Below are positions 16,147 to 24,905 of a stretch of DNA of 39,396 nucleotides, piece by piece; position 1 is the first letter of the stretch, and the number at the start of each line of letters is the position of its first letter. The DNA comes from Ignavibacteriales bacterium (lineage in GTDB: Bacteria; Bacteroidota; Ignavibacteria; Ignavibacteriales; Ignavibacteriaceae). The stretch spans positions 1 through 39,396 of the forward strand of contig JAAYVN010000089.1 of NCBI GenBank assembly GCA_012517155.1, given 5' to 3'. Both the position numbers and the translations under genes were made by a program. A model generated the notes under the pieces. That model saw only the letters and a program-made list of their open reading frames with translations. It did not search any database and was not told the origin of the DNA.

Positions 16147-16160
16147 TCCCGCTTGCGGGA
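16147..16160. repeat. Dispersed palindromic repeat, copy 3
   Basis: TCCCGCTTGCGGGA, preceded by AAATCACCTG exactly as in copy 1 and followed by CCCAAAATCCC. It lies 12 nt beyond the glycosyltransferase stop codon. Confidence 0.7.
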
Positions 16161-16172
16161 CCCAAAATCCCA

Positions 16173-17267
16173 CTAACCCCTAAACTCCTTCCACTCCGGC
16201 TGGTGAAAAATCGAACTGAAGAAGTTTACTACTATAAAAAATTCATAACTGAACGAAAGTAAAACCGCTTCACGCATGGAAAATCTGTATCCCCATTCCC
16301 CCGCAAATCTGCTGCTGAACAGTACGTCAATCCCTGATTTTATTATCGCTGGGATTATGCACCACCAGGAAAGAAAAACGAATACCGGGGAAATTACCAT
16401 TGCGAGATTAAGCAGATGCCATACCCCAAGTGCCGCTATGTGCCGCGGCAAATAGTGAAATGAGGTTTTTATGTGCCGGCTCCTTTGGGATATGTATTCC
16501 TTTAATGTTTCCGTACTGTCCGATTTTACTCCGCTCTCCATCCCCGGCACGTAATGCACTCTGAGTCTGTTTCTGTATGCCTCCCTTAAAAGCAGATCAT
16601 CATCCCCGCTTAGCGTTTGCAGAGTCTTACCGTATCCCCCCGACTTTTCAAATGCCTTCCGGCTGAATCCAAAGTTCCGCGCAGGGGCTGAGAAGGGGAG
16701 TCCCGCTTTCAATAAAAAGAGGTTGAGCAGCCCCGACCTGAAATTTTCATAGCATGATATTTTGTTTATGCTTCCGGTTGTTTGCTTAAATGGCGCCGGT
16801 CCGAATATGAAATCCGCTCCCTTTCTGAATCCCCCCCCCATTCGCTTTAACCATCCCCGCTCCACTTCGCAGTCCGCATCGGTTATCAGGAAGCAATCAT
16901 ACAGCGCCTTTTCTATGCACGCCTGCAACGCCCCTCTTTTTGCCGGATATGCTTTCTCTCCCGGCTTTATCAGTAAATAATTCTTTTTTTCTTTTATGAA
17001 TTCTTTTGTAATTTGATTGGTTGAATCAGTGGAATTATCATCGGCAACGATTACCTCGAATTTTTCTTCCGGATAGTCAAGTTTTTCCAGCGAGGTTAGC
17101 AGTCGAAGGATTTTTTTCTCCTCGTTCTTTGCCGCGATCAGTATCGAAATTGCCGGGTGCTCTGCACTCTCCTCCGGCGCTTTGCGGAAAAGCCCGCCAA
17201 GGATTAACCCCTTTCCGGCACTGACGCACATGTATAAGCAGCTGATTATGAGATAAAATTCTGTCAT
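16173..17267 (-). CDS. Membrane-bound family 2 glycosyltransferase
   Basis: A 364-residue GT-A fold inverting glycosyltransferase. An N-terminal membrane segment (residues 4-26) precedes the catalytic domain: SILIAAKNEEKKILRLLTSL near 42, VIVADDNSTDSTNQI near 73, the nucleotide-sugar DxD in FLITDADCEVERGWL near 128, the acceptor region LSGDDDLLLREAYRN near 222 and a QxxRH-like motif in YISQRSRHIKTSF near 262. Two or three hydrophobic segments follow at the C-terminus. This layout is that of processive or lipid-linked sugar transferases acting at the cytoplasmic face of the inner membrane. The sugar and acceptor cannot be read from the sequence. It stands alone, without a polysaccharide cluster. 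Confidence 0.88.
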   Translation of the reverse strand: MTEFYLIISCLYMCVSAGKGLILGGLFRKAPEESAEHPAISILIAAKNEEKKILRLLTSLEKLDYPEEKFEVIVADDNSTDSTNQITKEFIKEKKNYLLIKPGEKAYPAKRGALQACIEKALYDCFLITDADCEVERGWLKRMGGGFRKGADFIFGPAPFKQTTGSINKISCYENFRSGLLNLFLLKAGLPFSAPARNFGFSRKAFEKSGGYGKTLQTLSGDDDLLLREAYRNRLRVHYVPGMESGVKSDSTETLKEYISQRSRHIKTSFHYLPRHIAALGVWHLLNLAMVISPVFVFLSWWCIIPAIIKSGIDVLFSSRFAGEWGYRFSMREAVLLSFSYEFFIVVNFFSSIFHQPEWKEFRG

Positions 17268-17316
17268 ATATAGTTATTAAAATCAGGTAGTAATTTAATT
17301 AATTTTTGTCTAATTA

Positions 17317-18573
17317 ATGTTAAGAATCTCATTTTTTCTTTTCTTTTTTTCATTCGCCCTTAATGCACAGATCTGGGTGGACCGGTTTTTACCCGATAAA
17401 ACCAACCTTTACGATATCGCCTTTCGCGATTCTTTGCTTGGTATTGCCGTCGGGGATTCCGGCATTATCCTGATTACTCAGGATGGAGGCGCCAGCTGGC
17501 AGTTGCAGCAGGGAATAGCTTTCTGGGATGAATCTCTATTCAAAATTCAATACCTCCCGGGAGCTGCTTATCTGACCGGTTCCTCCTCTGCCAACGGTGG
17601 TTTCTTTGTTATCCTTAATCCCGAAACCGGCGAATTTACCCGCGTTGAGTTCCCCTATAAGGAAATTTACCTTACGGATTCTTATTTCGTCTCTTCAGAT
17701 ACCGTATTCGTATGCGGACTTCAGGGGAAATTTCTCCGCTCCTTCGATGGCTTGCAGAGCTGGGAGGAGTTCGAGGATCCCAATAACTTCTTCGCCAATC
17801 GCCGTATCCTTTTTACCGATGCCCAAAACGGCTGGCTTACCGGAGGCAGAATTGACCTTATCGGCTTCCTGAAAAATACTACCGACGGGGGAGTGACCTG
17901 GACAAATAAACTCCTTACTATTGAACCGATGCTCGATATTATTTACTTGAATGAAGATACTCTTTTCGCCGCCGGGGGGGATCCTGAATATGGGGGATGG
18001 ATCTATATTTCCTCCGACCGCGGCGAGTCCTGGTCTCTGCAGCAACGCCCCGGTAATGTGATTACCCTGGGGAGCGTTAATTTCGCTAACCGGAAACGGG
18101 GTTGGGCTACCGGCGCCGGCTCTGTTCTCTCTTCTTCCGACCTGGGAAATACCTGGGAGTTGTTCAGGGAAACTCCCGAGTTTATTTATAAGTCCTCAAT
18201 GCGTACGGAACGGAGTCATTGGTTCGCCGGTACTTCGGGCTTCCTTAGCGAGTATATTGATACTTCTCGCACCGATACAACCACCGGCATTAGGGATTTT
18301 TACCGGGCTTCGGATAACCGGCGCTTTTCGGTCTTCCCTAATCCCGCTAACAGTCAGGCAACTCTTTCCTTTTATATCGAAAAAAATAGCTTTGTCAGAA
18401 TAGATCTATATGATATTTTAGGAAGACGGATTAAAAATATCTTTTCGGGTTTTCTTCAGGAAGGCAGCTGCACGCAAAATTATAGTTTTAACGACCTACC
18501 TTCTGGTATTTACTTTATCTGTTTGCTTAAGGATACGGAAATATCTGCACAAAAATTTGTTTTAAATAAATAA
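17317..18573 (+). CDS. YCF48/Asp-box repeat protein with T9SS sorting domain
   Basis: A 418-residue exported protein. The signal peptide is MLRISFFLFFFSFALNA. Five Asp-box-like motifs (S/T-x-D-x-G-x-x-W) mark a YCF48/BNR-type propeller: TQDGGASWQ, SFDGLQSWE, TTDGGVTWT, SSDRGESWS and SSDLGNTWE, each in a repeat of about 45-60 residues. The C-terminal sorting domain spans roughly residues 335-418: FSVFPNPANSQATLSFY, IDLYDILGRRIKNIF, LPSGIYFICLLKDTE. Here the motif is FPNPANS rather than NYPNPFNP. Its stop codon overlaps an in-frame ATG of the next gene, and three T9SS cargo genes follow one another here. The ligand or role is unknown. There is no obvious Shine-Dalgarno. Confidence 0.88.
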   Translation: MLRISFFLFFFSFALNAQIWVDRFLPDKTNLYDIAFRDSLLGIAVGDSGIILITQDGGASWQLQQGIAFWDESLFKIQYLPGAAYLTGSSSANGGFFVILNPETGEFTRVEFPYKEIYLTDSYFVSSDTVFVCGLQGKFLRSFDGLQSWEEFEDPNNFFANRRILFTDAQNGWLTGGRIDLIGFLKNTTDGGVTWTNKLLTIEPMLDIIYLNEDTLFAAGGDPEYGGWIYISSDRGESWSLQQRPGNVITLGSVNFANRKRGWATGAGSVLSSSDLGNTWELFRETPEFIYKSSMRTERSHWFAGTSGFLSEYIDTSRTDTTTGIRDFYRASDNRRFSVFPNPANSQATLSFYIEKNSFVRIDLYDILGRRIKNIFSGFLQEGSCTQNYSFNDLPSGIYFICLLKDTEISAQKFVLNK

Positions 18574-18587
18574 TGAATGGAGTCATA

Positions 18588-20291
18588 ATGGACAAAAAAA
18601 ATCTACTACTTCAGGGGTTGGCTGTTGCTTTGGTCATTGCACTTGTTGCAGGAGCGACTTTCGTTTATTTCGGCAGCAGTGACATTTCAACTCAAAAACC
18701 CAAATCTCAACTCTTTATAGAGAAATTTGGTGACAGCAGGGATAGAACACCTGAAAATCCCTCCTTTTCCGAAGGTGTGATGAATATCAGATTAAACCAG
18801 CTTGACGGTGTCAGCGAACCCGTGGTTGCAATTAATCCGGATAACGACGCAAAGATGGTCGTCGCTGCTAACGATTTCAGAATTTTTGGAAACAGTGCCC
18901 GGCTGTTCTTTTCGAATGATGCCGGGAATAGCTGGATTCCGGCTCTGGTCCCCCTTTCCGGTCTCTCTAACTTCACGGAAGCTACTGATCCGGCTGTTGC
19001 TTACGATGCGCAGGGTAATGTTTACTATGCTATGATCCATTACCAGACTTTCGGAAACGGAGACGGGCTCTTCGTTAATATGTCCGCCGATAATGGCGCT
19101 ACTTGGAAAAACAAGGCGGTTGAGGTTAAAAGAAATTCCGACGCTACTGTTTTCGAGGACAGACCAGCGATTACTGTGGATAATTCCTCCGGCACGTTTA
19201 AGAATAACGTTTATGTTACCTGGACATCGCTCGAAAACGAGAATGGAAGAATTCTCTTTTCAAGAAGTGTCAACGGCGGCGCCTCTTTCGAAAACTATAT
19301 TGAACTCGCAACCGGCAAGGTTCATACCACTGACGTTAAGGTTGATCAGAATGGCGCTGTTTATGTTGCTTTCTTACTGAACAACAATACTATTGTGGTT
19401 AGAAAATCAGTGGATGGCGGGCTCTCTTTCGGTGCACCGGTTACCGCGGCAACTTTTGAGCATTCGGGCATTGCTTATAACAATACATTCCTCCTGAAGC
19501 AGAATGGAACCACCGGCGTGAAAGTAAGAAGCTTCCCCACACTCGCACTTCTGAATAATCATGTTTATATCTGCTACTCTGCAAAGAATGCAGGCGATCT
19601 TTCCGATATCTTCATGGTTAAATCACCGGATGGCGGCGCAACCTTCAGCGCTCCGGTGAAGATCAATAACGATAATACTGGCTCCGACCAGTTCATGCCA
19701 AGGGCTGATGTCAGGGATGGAAAATTATATATTACCTGGCTTGATTCCCGCGATGATGCAAATAATGTGACTATCGCTGCTTATCTCGGCGTTTCGGAAG
19801 ATGCCGGCGCCTCGTTTACTAACAGACGCCTCGCTTCTCAGGATTTTAATCCTTCTTCTATTTTACTGAAAAATTATATCGGCGATTATATCGGTCTGGC
19901 TGTTGGCAGGGAAAATATAATTTCCGTCTGGACAGACGGCAGAAATAATCTGTTCGATGTTTACGCCGGAATTATTAAAATGAATCCGACCTCGGTCGAC
20001 AATCCCGCTGTTGCAGGCGAATTCACTCTCAACCAGAACTATCCGAATCCCTTCAACCCCTCCACGGTTATTTCTTATTCCGTCCCCGCTGAAAATCAGG
20101 TAACTATTAAATTATACGATATCAGTGGGAAGGAGATTGCAAATCTCTTTAACGGTTTTGTTGGCGCCGGTTCGCATAGTTTTAATTTTGACGCAAAAGG
20201 TTTAAGGCTTGATTTAGCCAGCGGTACCTACGTTGTGAAAGTACAGTATGGTGAGATTATGAAGTCGATTAAAATGTCGTTTGTTAAATAA
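18588..20291 (+). CDS. Sialidase-like (BNR) T9SS cargo protein
   Basis: I choose the ATG at 18588 because GGAG lies six bases before it; an ATG at 18573 overlapping the previous stop would add five residues. The protein has 567 residues with an N-terminal hydrophobic anchor or signal (LLLQGLAVALVIALVAGATF). The body is a six-bladed sialidase-like propeller with Asp-box motifs such as SNDAGNSWIP, SADNGATWKN, SVNGGASFEN, SVDGGLSFGA, SPDGGATFSA and SEDAGASFTN, and a final blade NYIGDYIGLAVG...SVWTDGRN. The catalytic Arg triad of true sialidases is not evident, so enzymatic activity is doubtful. The sorting domain begins at FTLNQNYPNPFNPSTVISY. It is paralogous to the next gene over most of the propeller. 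Confidence 0.87.
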   Translation: MDKKNLLLQGLAVALVIALVAGATFVYFGSSDISTQKPKSQLFIEKFGDSRDRTPENPSFSEGVMNIRLNQLDGVSEPVVAINPDNDAKMVVAANDFRIFGNSARLFFSNDAGNSWIPALVPLSGLSNFTEATDPAVAYDAQGNVYYAMIHYQTFGNGDGLFVNMSADNGATWKNKAVEVKRNSDATVFEDRPAITVDNSSGTFKNNVYVTWTSLENENGRILFSRSVNGGASFENYIELATGKVHTTDVKVDQNGAVYVAFLLNNNTIVVRKSVDGGLSFGAPVTAATFEHSGIAYNNTFLLKQNGTTGVKVRSFPTLALLNNHVYICYSAKNAGDLSDIFMVKSPDGGATFSAPVKINNDNTGSDQFMPRADVRDGKLYITWLDSRDDANNVTIAAYLGVSEDAGASFTNRRLASQDFNPSSILLKNYIGDYIGLAVGRENIISVWTDGRNNLFDVYAGIIKMNPTSVDNPAVAGEFTLNQNYPNPFNPSTVISYSVPAENQVTIKLYDISGKEIANLFNGFVGAGSHSFNFDAKGLRLDLASGTYVVKVQYGEIMKSIKMSFVK

Positions 20292-20325
20292 TCAATTTAC
20301 ATAGAATTTTTACAACGGAGTACAG

Positions 20326-23300
20326 ATGAGAAAACAGTTTCTTTCCCTTTTTCTACTTATTGCTGTATCAGGTTTGAGTTTCGCACAGTTGAAGGATGAT
20401 GATTCAACCCCTTACTGGTCAAAAATCAAACAGGATGTTAAACAGCCTGAGATGCAAACAGATTATATCTACACCCCCTCGCCGCAGGTTATTAGAAAAT
20501 ATCAGATTTTCGGTACTGAGGCAATTGTATATCCCAACGTTCGCCCAAAGCCTACTACCAATACCACGCAGTCCGAAATGAGCATTGATATCCACCCGAC
20601 TAATCCGGATATCATTTTCGGAAGCGCAAACGCAACTCCGTGGCCTGTTGCCGGTATTTATGGCACCGGGGTTTACTGGACTACCAACGGAGGTACTGCC
20701 TGGTCCGGTTATGATAATCCTCCTTTCGGGACCAACAGCGGTGACCCCGCCGGGGCAATCGGTACCAACGGGAATTTTTATATCGGCTTTATTGACGGCG
20801 GCTCGAATGACGGCGGTCAGGGGGTCGCCGTTTCTACTAACAACGGTCAGAACTGGACCCGCTATGTCGTTGGCGCTGCTCCTCCCGGATTTAATGACCT
20901 CCTCGATAAAAACCACCTCTGGGTGGATAAAAAAGTCGGCAGCCCTTACGAAAACAGAGTCTATGCCGCCTGGACCGATTTTTATTCAGGAAGCGCTAAC
21001 AACTACTGCCTTGCCTTCAAATACTCGACCAACAACGGTCAAACCTGGTCAACCCAGAAAAATATAAGCGTTTCTCTTGCAAACTCTTACCTCGACCAGG
21101 GGGTGAATATCGCTACCGGTCCCAACGGTGAGGTCTATGCTGCCTGGGCAATTTATCAGGATGGTACGGTAAGCACCGGCGAAGACGGAATTGGTTTTAA
21201 CGTCTCTACCGACGGTGGCGAGACCTGGGGAACTCCCCGTGCAATTTATTTGAAATCGAATTTTGGCATCAGAGGTACCCTCTCCAGTAAAGCAGGCATA
21301 AGAGTGGCTTCCTTCCCCTCAATGTCGGTTAACAGAAACACCGGCGAAATTTATATCGTGTTTCCTCAGAAGGGGAACGTCGCTCCCTCGGGAAACAGTA
21401 TTGATATCGTTATGATTAAATCAACGGACGGTGGTACCACCTGGACTACCGGAACCAGGGTAAATAATGATCCGACAAACAACTCCAAGGATCAGTACTA
21501 TCCCTGGTGTACTGTGGATCAGTCCACAGGCGCTCTGCACGTTGTCTTCTACGATAGCCGCGATGTACGTAATGACAGCGCCGAGGTCTTTATGGCTTCT
21601 TCCTTCGACGGCGGCTCTACTTTCGAGAATTTTAAGGTTAGTGATCAGAAGTTTAAACCCAAAGCTATCTCCGGCCTCGCTGGTGGTTATCAGGGGGACT
21701 ATATCGGAATTACCGCTCTGAATAATGTTGTCTATCCTTACTGGTGCGACGATAGAACCGGTATTTACCAGGGCTGGCTTTCTAAAGTCGTGGTCGCTAC
21801 TTATCCCTTAAATCCCTTTAACCTCACGTCACCCCCGAATAATGGAACGCTTACCTCATTCCCAAACTCCTCCACTCCTAATATTATTTCCTGGGATACC
21901 GCTTCGTCAACTGCTACATACAAGATCATTATCGGCACCCCTCTGAATCCGAGAATGCTGGAATTGCCTGCCGGCTCTAATGTTTTTACCCTCACGAACG
22001 GTCAGCTTGACGCTCTCCTTGCTTCACAGGGGGTTAATGCAGGTGACTCAATCTTTGCAATTTGGGACGTCTGGGCATACCGTAATAACGCTCCCCAGAA
22101 TGATTCTCTTAAGTCAACTAACGGTCCCTGGAATATTATCCTCAAACGCGGTAAACCGGCTCTTATTCCTTTTAATCTTCTTACCCCCGGTGATAATTCC
22201 ACGATTGTTACCTCCGTGTTTAATAATACCCCCGTTACTATCAGGTGGAATCGCTCCGGCGAAGGGGTTAATTATAAATGGAAATTCGGTACATCCCTCT
22301 CTAATGACGGGGAATCTAAAGCAACTTTGCTCGAACTTCCTTCCGGTAATGGAGGTTTTGATACTTCTATAACTCTTCTTAATTCTGCCCTGGATGCCGT
22401 ACTCGCCGGAATTGGCTTGCAGCCCGGGCAGTCAAGTGTTGGGCAGTGGACTGTTTATGGTTACAGCGGTTTTGACTCCCTTAAAGCGATTCAGTCCTTC
22501 AACCTCACTCTGCAGAGACAGGCAAAGGGGAGTGTGCTCCTCGTTTATGATTCGACCTCAACAAACGGTCGGGTCAGCAAAGATTCCGTCGCAAATATTC
22601 TTGGACGCCAGGCGGTTACTTTTGATCTCTTCAATAAAGGGGGGCAGACAAGTACAAATGTTATTTCCTTAAGAGGATACGACAGGTTGATTTGGCTGGG
22701 TGAGGGGACAAGTGTTATGTCCGCTGTTCAGAAGGATTCGGTTAAAGCCTACCTCACGAACCCCGGAAAGAATAAATCAAAGTTGATTATTTTCTCCGAG
22801 GATATCGGATATCAGCTTGGCAGGTCAGCCTCCTCCTACTATGACCTTGATTTTGTTAATAATTATCTTGGATTCAATTTTGTTCTTGACCGTCCTTCAT
22901 CAGGCGGTGCCCAGGCACTCACCTGGGATTACATGCCTTCGGTAACTAATCATAAGGACAGCACCATTGGCACCTGGCCCGATGTTCTTTCGGTATTTAA
23001 CAGCGCAAACGGTAACGGGCTGGTGAAGTTTAACGACAACTCCTTCAACGCTGTCGGCATGTCTAACCTTACCTCCACTGTTGTGGTTTGGGGCGTGGAT
23101 ATCGAATCGATGCGTCGCTCTTACTTCAGCCCCGACACCGGATCCGCTCAGGAAAGAGCTGTTTACTGGGCTTTGAAGTATGTTGACTTGAGCGGTTTTA
23201 TTCCGGTTGAGCTCAACTCGTTTAATGCGAATGTGGACAATAACCTCGTCTCTCTAAACTGGACTACCGCTACAGAGACAAACAACAAGGGTTTTGAGGT

Positions 23301-23760
23301 TCAGAGAAGGTTCAAGGATCAGCCCTTCTCGGTTATCGGGTTTGTTGAAGGTAAGGGAACTATCTCCGATCAGCAGGATTATATGTTCATTGACAAGACT
23401 TCCGTATCGGGTAAGTATTTCTACAGGTTGCGTCAGATTGACCTCGACGGAACCCAGTCCTTCAGTGATGAAATTGAAGTGGACGTAATTGCCCCCGTTC
23501 ATTTCTCTCTTGAACAGAATTATCCTAACCCCTTCAATCCGGCTACTACTATAAAATATGCAGTTCCGCAGGATGGGCTGGTTAATTTATCGGTATATAA
23601 CATGCTTGGCGAGAAAGTCGCTACGCTGATTAACGAGGTTCAGATTGCCGGGCATTATGAATTTAATTTGAATGCCTCGAAATTTGCTTCGGGAATTTAT
23701 TTCTACCGGCTTGAAAGCGGTAAGAATATCTCTATCAAAAAAATGGCACTGATAAAATAA
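20326..23760 (+). CDS. Large multidomain T9SS cargo protein with sialidase-like propeller
   Basis: An 1144-residue exported protein. The signal is MRKQFLSLFLLIAVSGLSFA, with GGAG 11 nt upstream of the ATG. Residues about 70-490 form a propeller with Asp-box motifs (STNNGQNWTR, STDGGETWGT, STDGGTTWTT) and the blade GGYQGDYIGITAL...YWCDDRTG, which matches the preceding protein. Two Ig/FN3-like modules (NPFNLTSPPNNGTLTSF near 505; PFNLLTPGDNSTIV near 618) are followed by a module near 735-965 with RLIWLGEGTSVM and AVYWALKYVD. An FN3-like module (LNSFNANVDNNLVSLNW near 970) precedes the sorting domain (SLEQNYPNPFNPATTIKY to ISIKKMALIK). A surface or extracellular location is expected; the substrate is unknown. 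A strong terminator follows. Confidence 0.88.
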   Translation: MRKQFLSLFLLIAVSGLSFAQLKDDDSTPYWSKIKQDVKQPEMQTDYIYTPSPQVIRKYQIFGTEAIVYPNVRPKPTTNTTQSEMSIDIHPTNPDIIFGSANATPWPVAGIYGTGVYWTTNGGTAWSGYDNPPFGTNSGDPAGAIGTNGNFYIGFIDGGSNDGGQGVAVSTNNGQNWTRYVVGAAPPGFNDLLDKNHLWVDKKVGSPYENRVYAAWTDFYSGSANNYCLAFKYSTNNGQTWSTQKNISVSLANSYLDQGVNIATGPNGEVYAAWAIYQDGTVSTGEDGIGFNVSTDGGETWGTPRAIYLKSNFGIRGTLSSKAGIRVASFPSMSVNRNTGEIYIVFPQKGNVAPSGNSIDIVMIKSTDGGTTWTTGTRVNNDPTNNSKDQYYPWCTVDQSTGALHVVFYDSRDVRNDSAEVFMASSFDGGSTFENFKVSDQKFKPKAISGLAGGYQGDYIGITALNNVVYPYWCDDRTGIYQGWLSKVVVATYPLNPFNLTSPPNNGTLTSFPNSSTPNIISWDTASSTATYKIIIGTPLNPRMLELPAGSNVFTLTNGQLDALLASQGVNAGDSIFAIWDVWAYRNNAPQNDSLKSTNGPWNIILKRGKPALIPFNLLTPGDNSTIVTSVFNNTPVTIRWNRSGEGVNYKWKFGTSLSNDGESKATLLELPSGNGGFDTSITLLNSALDAVLAGIGLQPGQSSVGQWTVYGYSGFDSLKAIQSFNLTLQRQAKGSVLLVYDSTSTNGRVSKDSVANILGRQAVTFDLFNKGGQTSTNVISLRGYDRLIWLGEGTSVMSAVQKDSVKAYLTNPGKNKSKLIIFSEDIGYQLGRSASSYYDLDFVNNYLGFNFVLDRPSSGGAQALTWDYMPSVTNHKDSTIGTWPDVLSVFNSANGNGLVKFNDNSFNAVGMSNLTSTVVVWGVDIESMRRSYFSPDTGSAQERAVYWALKYVDLSGFIPVELNSFNANVDNNLVSLNWTTATETNNKGFEVQRRFKDQPFSVIGFVEGKGTISDQQDYMFIDKTSVSGKYFYRLRQIDLDGTQSFSDEIEVDVIAPVHFSLEQNYPNPFNPATTIKYAVPQDGLVNLSVYNMLGEKVATLINEVQIAGHYEFNLNASKFASGIYFYRLESGKNISIKKMALIK

Positions 23761-23783
23761 AATAACGTAAATTCAATTTATTT

Positions 23784-23820
23784 GCCGGAGATACTGTGAA
23801 ACGTATCTTCGGCTTTTTTA
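23784..23820 (+). terminator. Rho-independent terminator after the T9SS cargo run
   Basis: GCCGGAGATAC (23784-23794) pairs with GTATCTTCGGC (23803-23813) over 11 positions including one G-T, around the loop TGTGAAAC, followed by six T. It ends two bases before the start codon of the radical SAM gene, which is an unusual position. Confidence 0.85.
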
Positions 23821-23821
23821 T

Positions 23822-24805
23822 ATGAAACCGGGATACTTAAATCTCCATAAATCTGGTGAACTCGGAAGCCGAAGCCTCCGGGCGATGTCACTTCTTTCAG
23901 ATTGCAATGTCTGTCCACATGCTTGCGGTGTTAACCGCTTGCTTGGAACTGCAGGGAAATGCTTTTCAGGTGAGCTTCCAATCGTTGCATCCTATTCGCG
24001 GCACATGGGGGAAGAGCCCGTAATCAGCGGCTATAACGGAGCCGGTAATATTTTTTTCGGGAATTGCAATTTGAAATGCATATACTGTCAGAATCACGAG
24101 ATTAGCCAGGACCGCAAAACAGACTGCTGCAGGGAAATTGGTTTTGAGCGGCTCGCAGAGATCATGCTGGAATTGCAAAGCTCCGGGTGCCATAATATTG
24201 GGCTCGTCTCTCCCTCTCACTTTGTTCCGCAAATTCTCAAATCCCTGGATATTGCCGCCGGTCAAGGGCTTGAACTTCCCCTGATTTGGAACAGCAACGG
24301 ATACGATTCCCTCCAAAGCCTGCACCTGCTCGACGGGGTCATTGATATTTATCTCCCCGACTTCAAGTACGGGAACGATGATTATGCGCTGGCATACTCG
24401 AAAGCTCCCTGCTATTTCAGCATCGCCGGGGCGGCAATTACTGAGATGCACAGGCAGATGAAAGGCGACTTTATCATCGGCGCGGACGGAGTGCTCAAAA
24501 GGGGTATGATTGTCCGCCATCTCGTGCTGCCGAATGATCTCGCTGAGTCTGAAAATATTTTTAAGTTTCTGGCTGAAAATATCGGCACAAACATCCGCAT
24601 CTCTCTAATGTCCCAGTATTACCCGGTTCACAATGCAAACCGCGAGATTCTTTTATCGAGAAAGATCACCGGACGCGAATATGAAAAGGCTGTTGAGCTG
24701 CTTCACAGGTATGGTCTTACACAAGGCTGGATTCAGGAACTCGAAAGCTGTGATTATTACCGCCCCCAGTTTATTGCAAATCGTGACAATCCCTTCGGAA
24801 ACTGA
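23822..24805 (+). CDS. Radical SAM protein, PflX/COG1313 type
   Basis: A 327-residue iron-sulfur protein resembling pyruvate-formate-lyase-activating enzymes but of the uncharacterised PflX group. The radical SAM CX3CX2C is at Cys82, Cys86 and Cys89 (NCNLKCIYCQNHEIS). An extra N-terminal Cys set (Cys28, Cys31, Cys35, Cys47 in CNVCPHACGVNRLLGTAGKC) is typical of this group and may bind another cluster. Further motifs are NIGLVSPSHFVPQI, IWNSNGYDS, DIYLPDFKYG and GMIVRHLVLPND. The start fits homologues of this group, whose opening is a similar Tyr-Leu-x-Leu-x-x-Ser-Gly-Glu-Leu. No glycyl radical enzyme is in the window to serve as partner. The gene begins directly at the end of the preceding terminator. 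Confidence 0.9.
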   Translation: MKPGYLNLHKSGELGSRSLRAMSLLSDCNVCPHACGVNRLLGTAGKCFSGELPIVASYSRHMGEEPVISGYNGAGNIFFGNCNLKCIYCQNHEISQDRKTDCCREIGFERLAEIMLELQSSGCHNIGLVSPSHFVPQILKSLDIAAGQGLELPLIWNSNGYDSLQSLHLLDGVIDIYLPDFKYGNDDYALAYSKAPCYFSIAGAAITEMHRQMKGDFIIGADGVLKRGMIVRHLVLPNDLAESENIFKFLAENIGTNIRISLMSQYYPVHNANREILLSRKITGREYEKAVELLHRYGLTQGWIQELESCDYYRPQFIANRDNPFGN

Positions 24806-24905
24806 ATTTTTTCCCCCTTTTTTTCCTGCTTTGAAATTCTAAAATATTAACTATTTTAATAGTTAAATTTTATTTTACTTTTCACAAAATCGAAGTATTG
24901 TAATT

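Larger units (their letters stand above)
15616..16172. other. Intergenic region, leader hairpin and degenerate repeats
   Basis: About 0.55 kb between the divergently placed 5' end of the SBBP-repeat gene and the 3' end of the glycosyltransferase gene. Near the SBBP gene there is a hairpin with eight-base arms (15663-15692). From about 16090 the AACAAATC-type sequence recurs and ends in the dispersed palindrome (16147-16160). The middle, roughly 15761-16080, is AT-rich and shows no gene, RNA gene or repeat that I recognise. The promoter of the SBBP gene should be here but is not identifiable. Confidence 0.6.
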
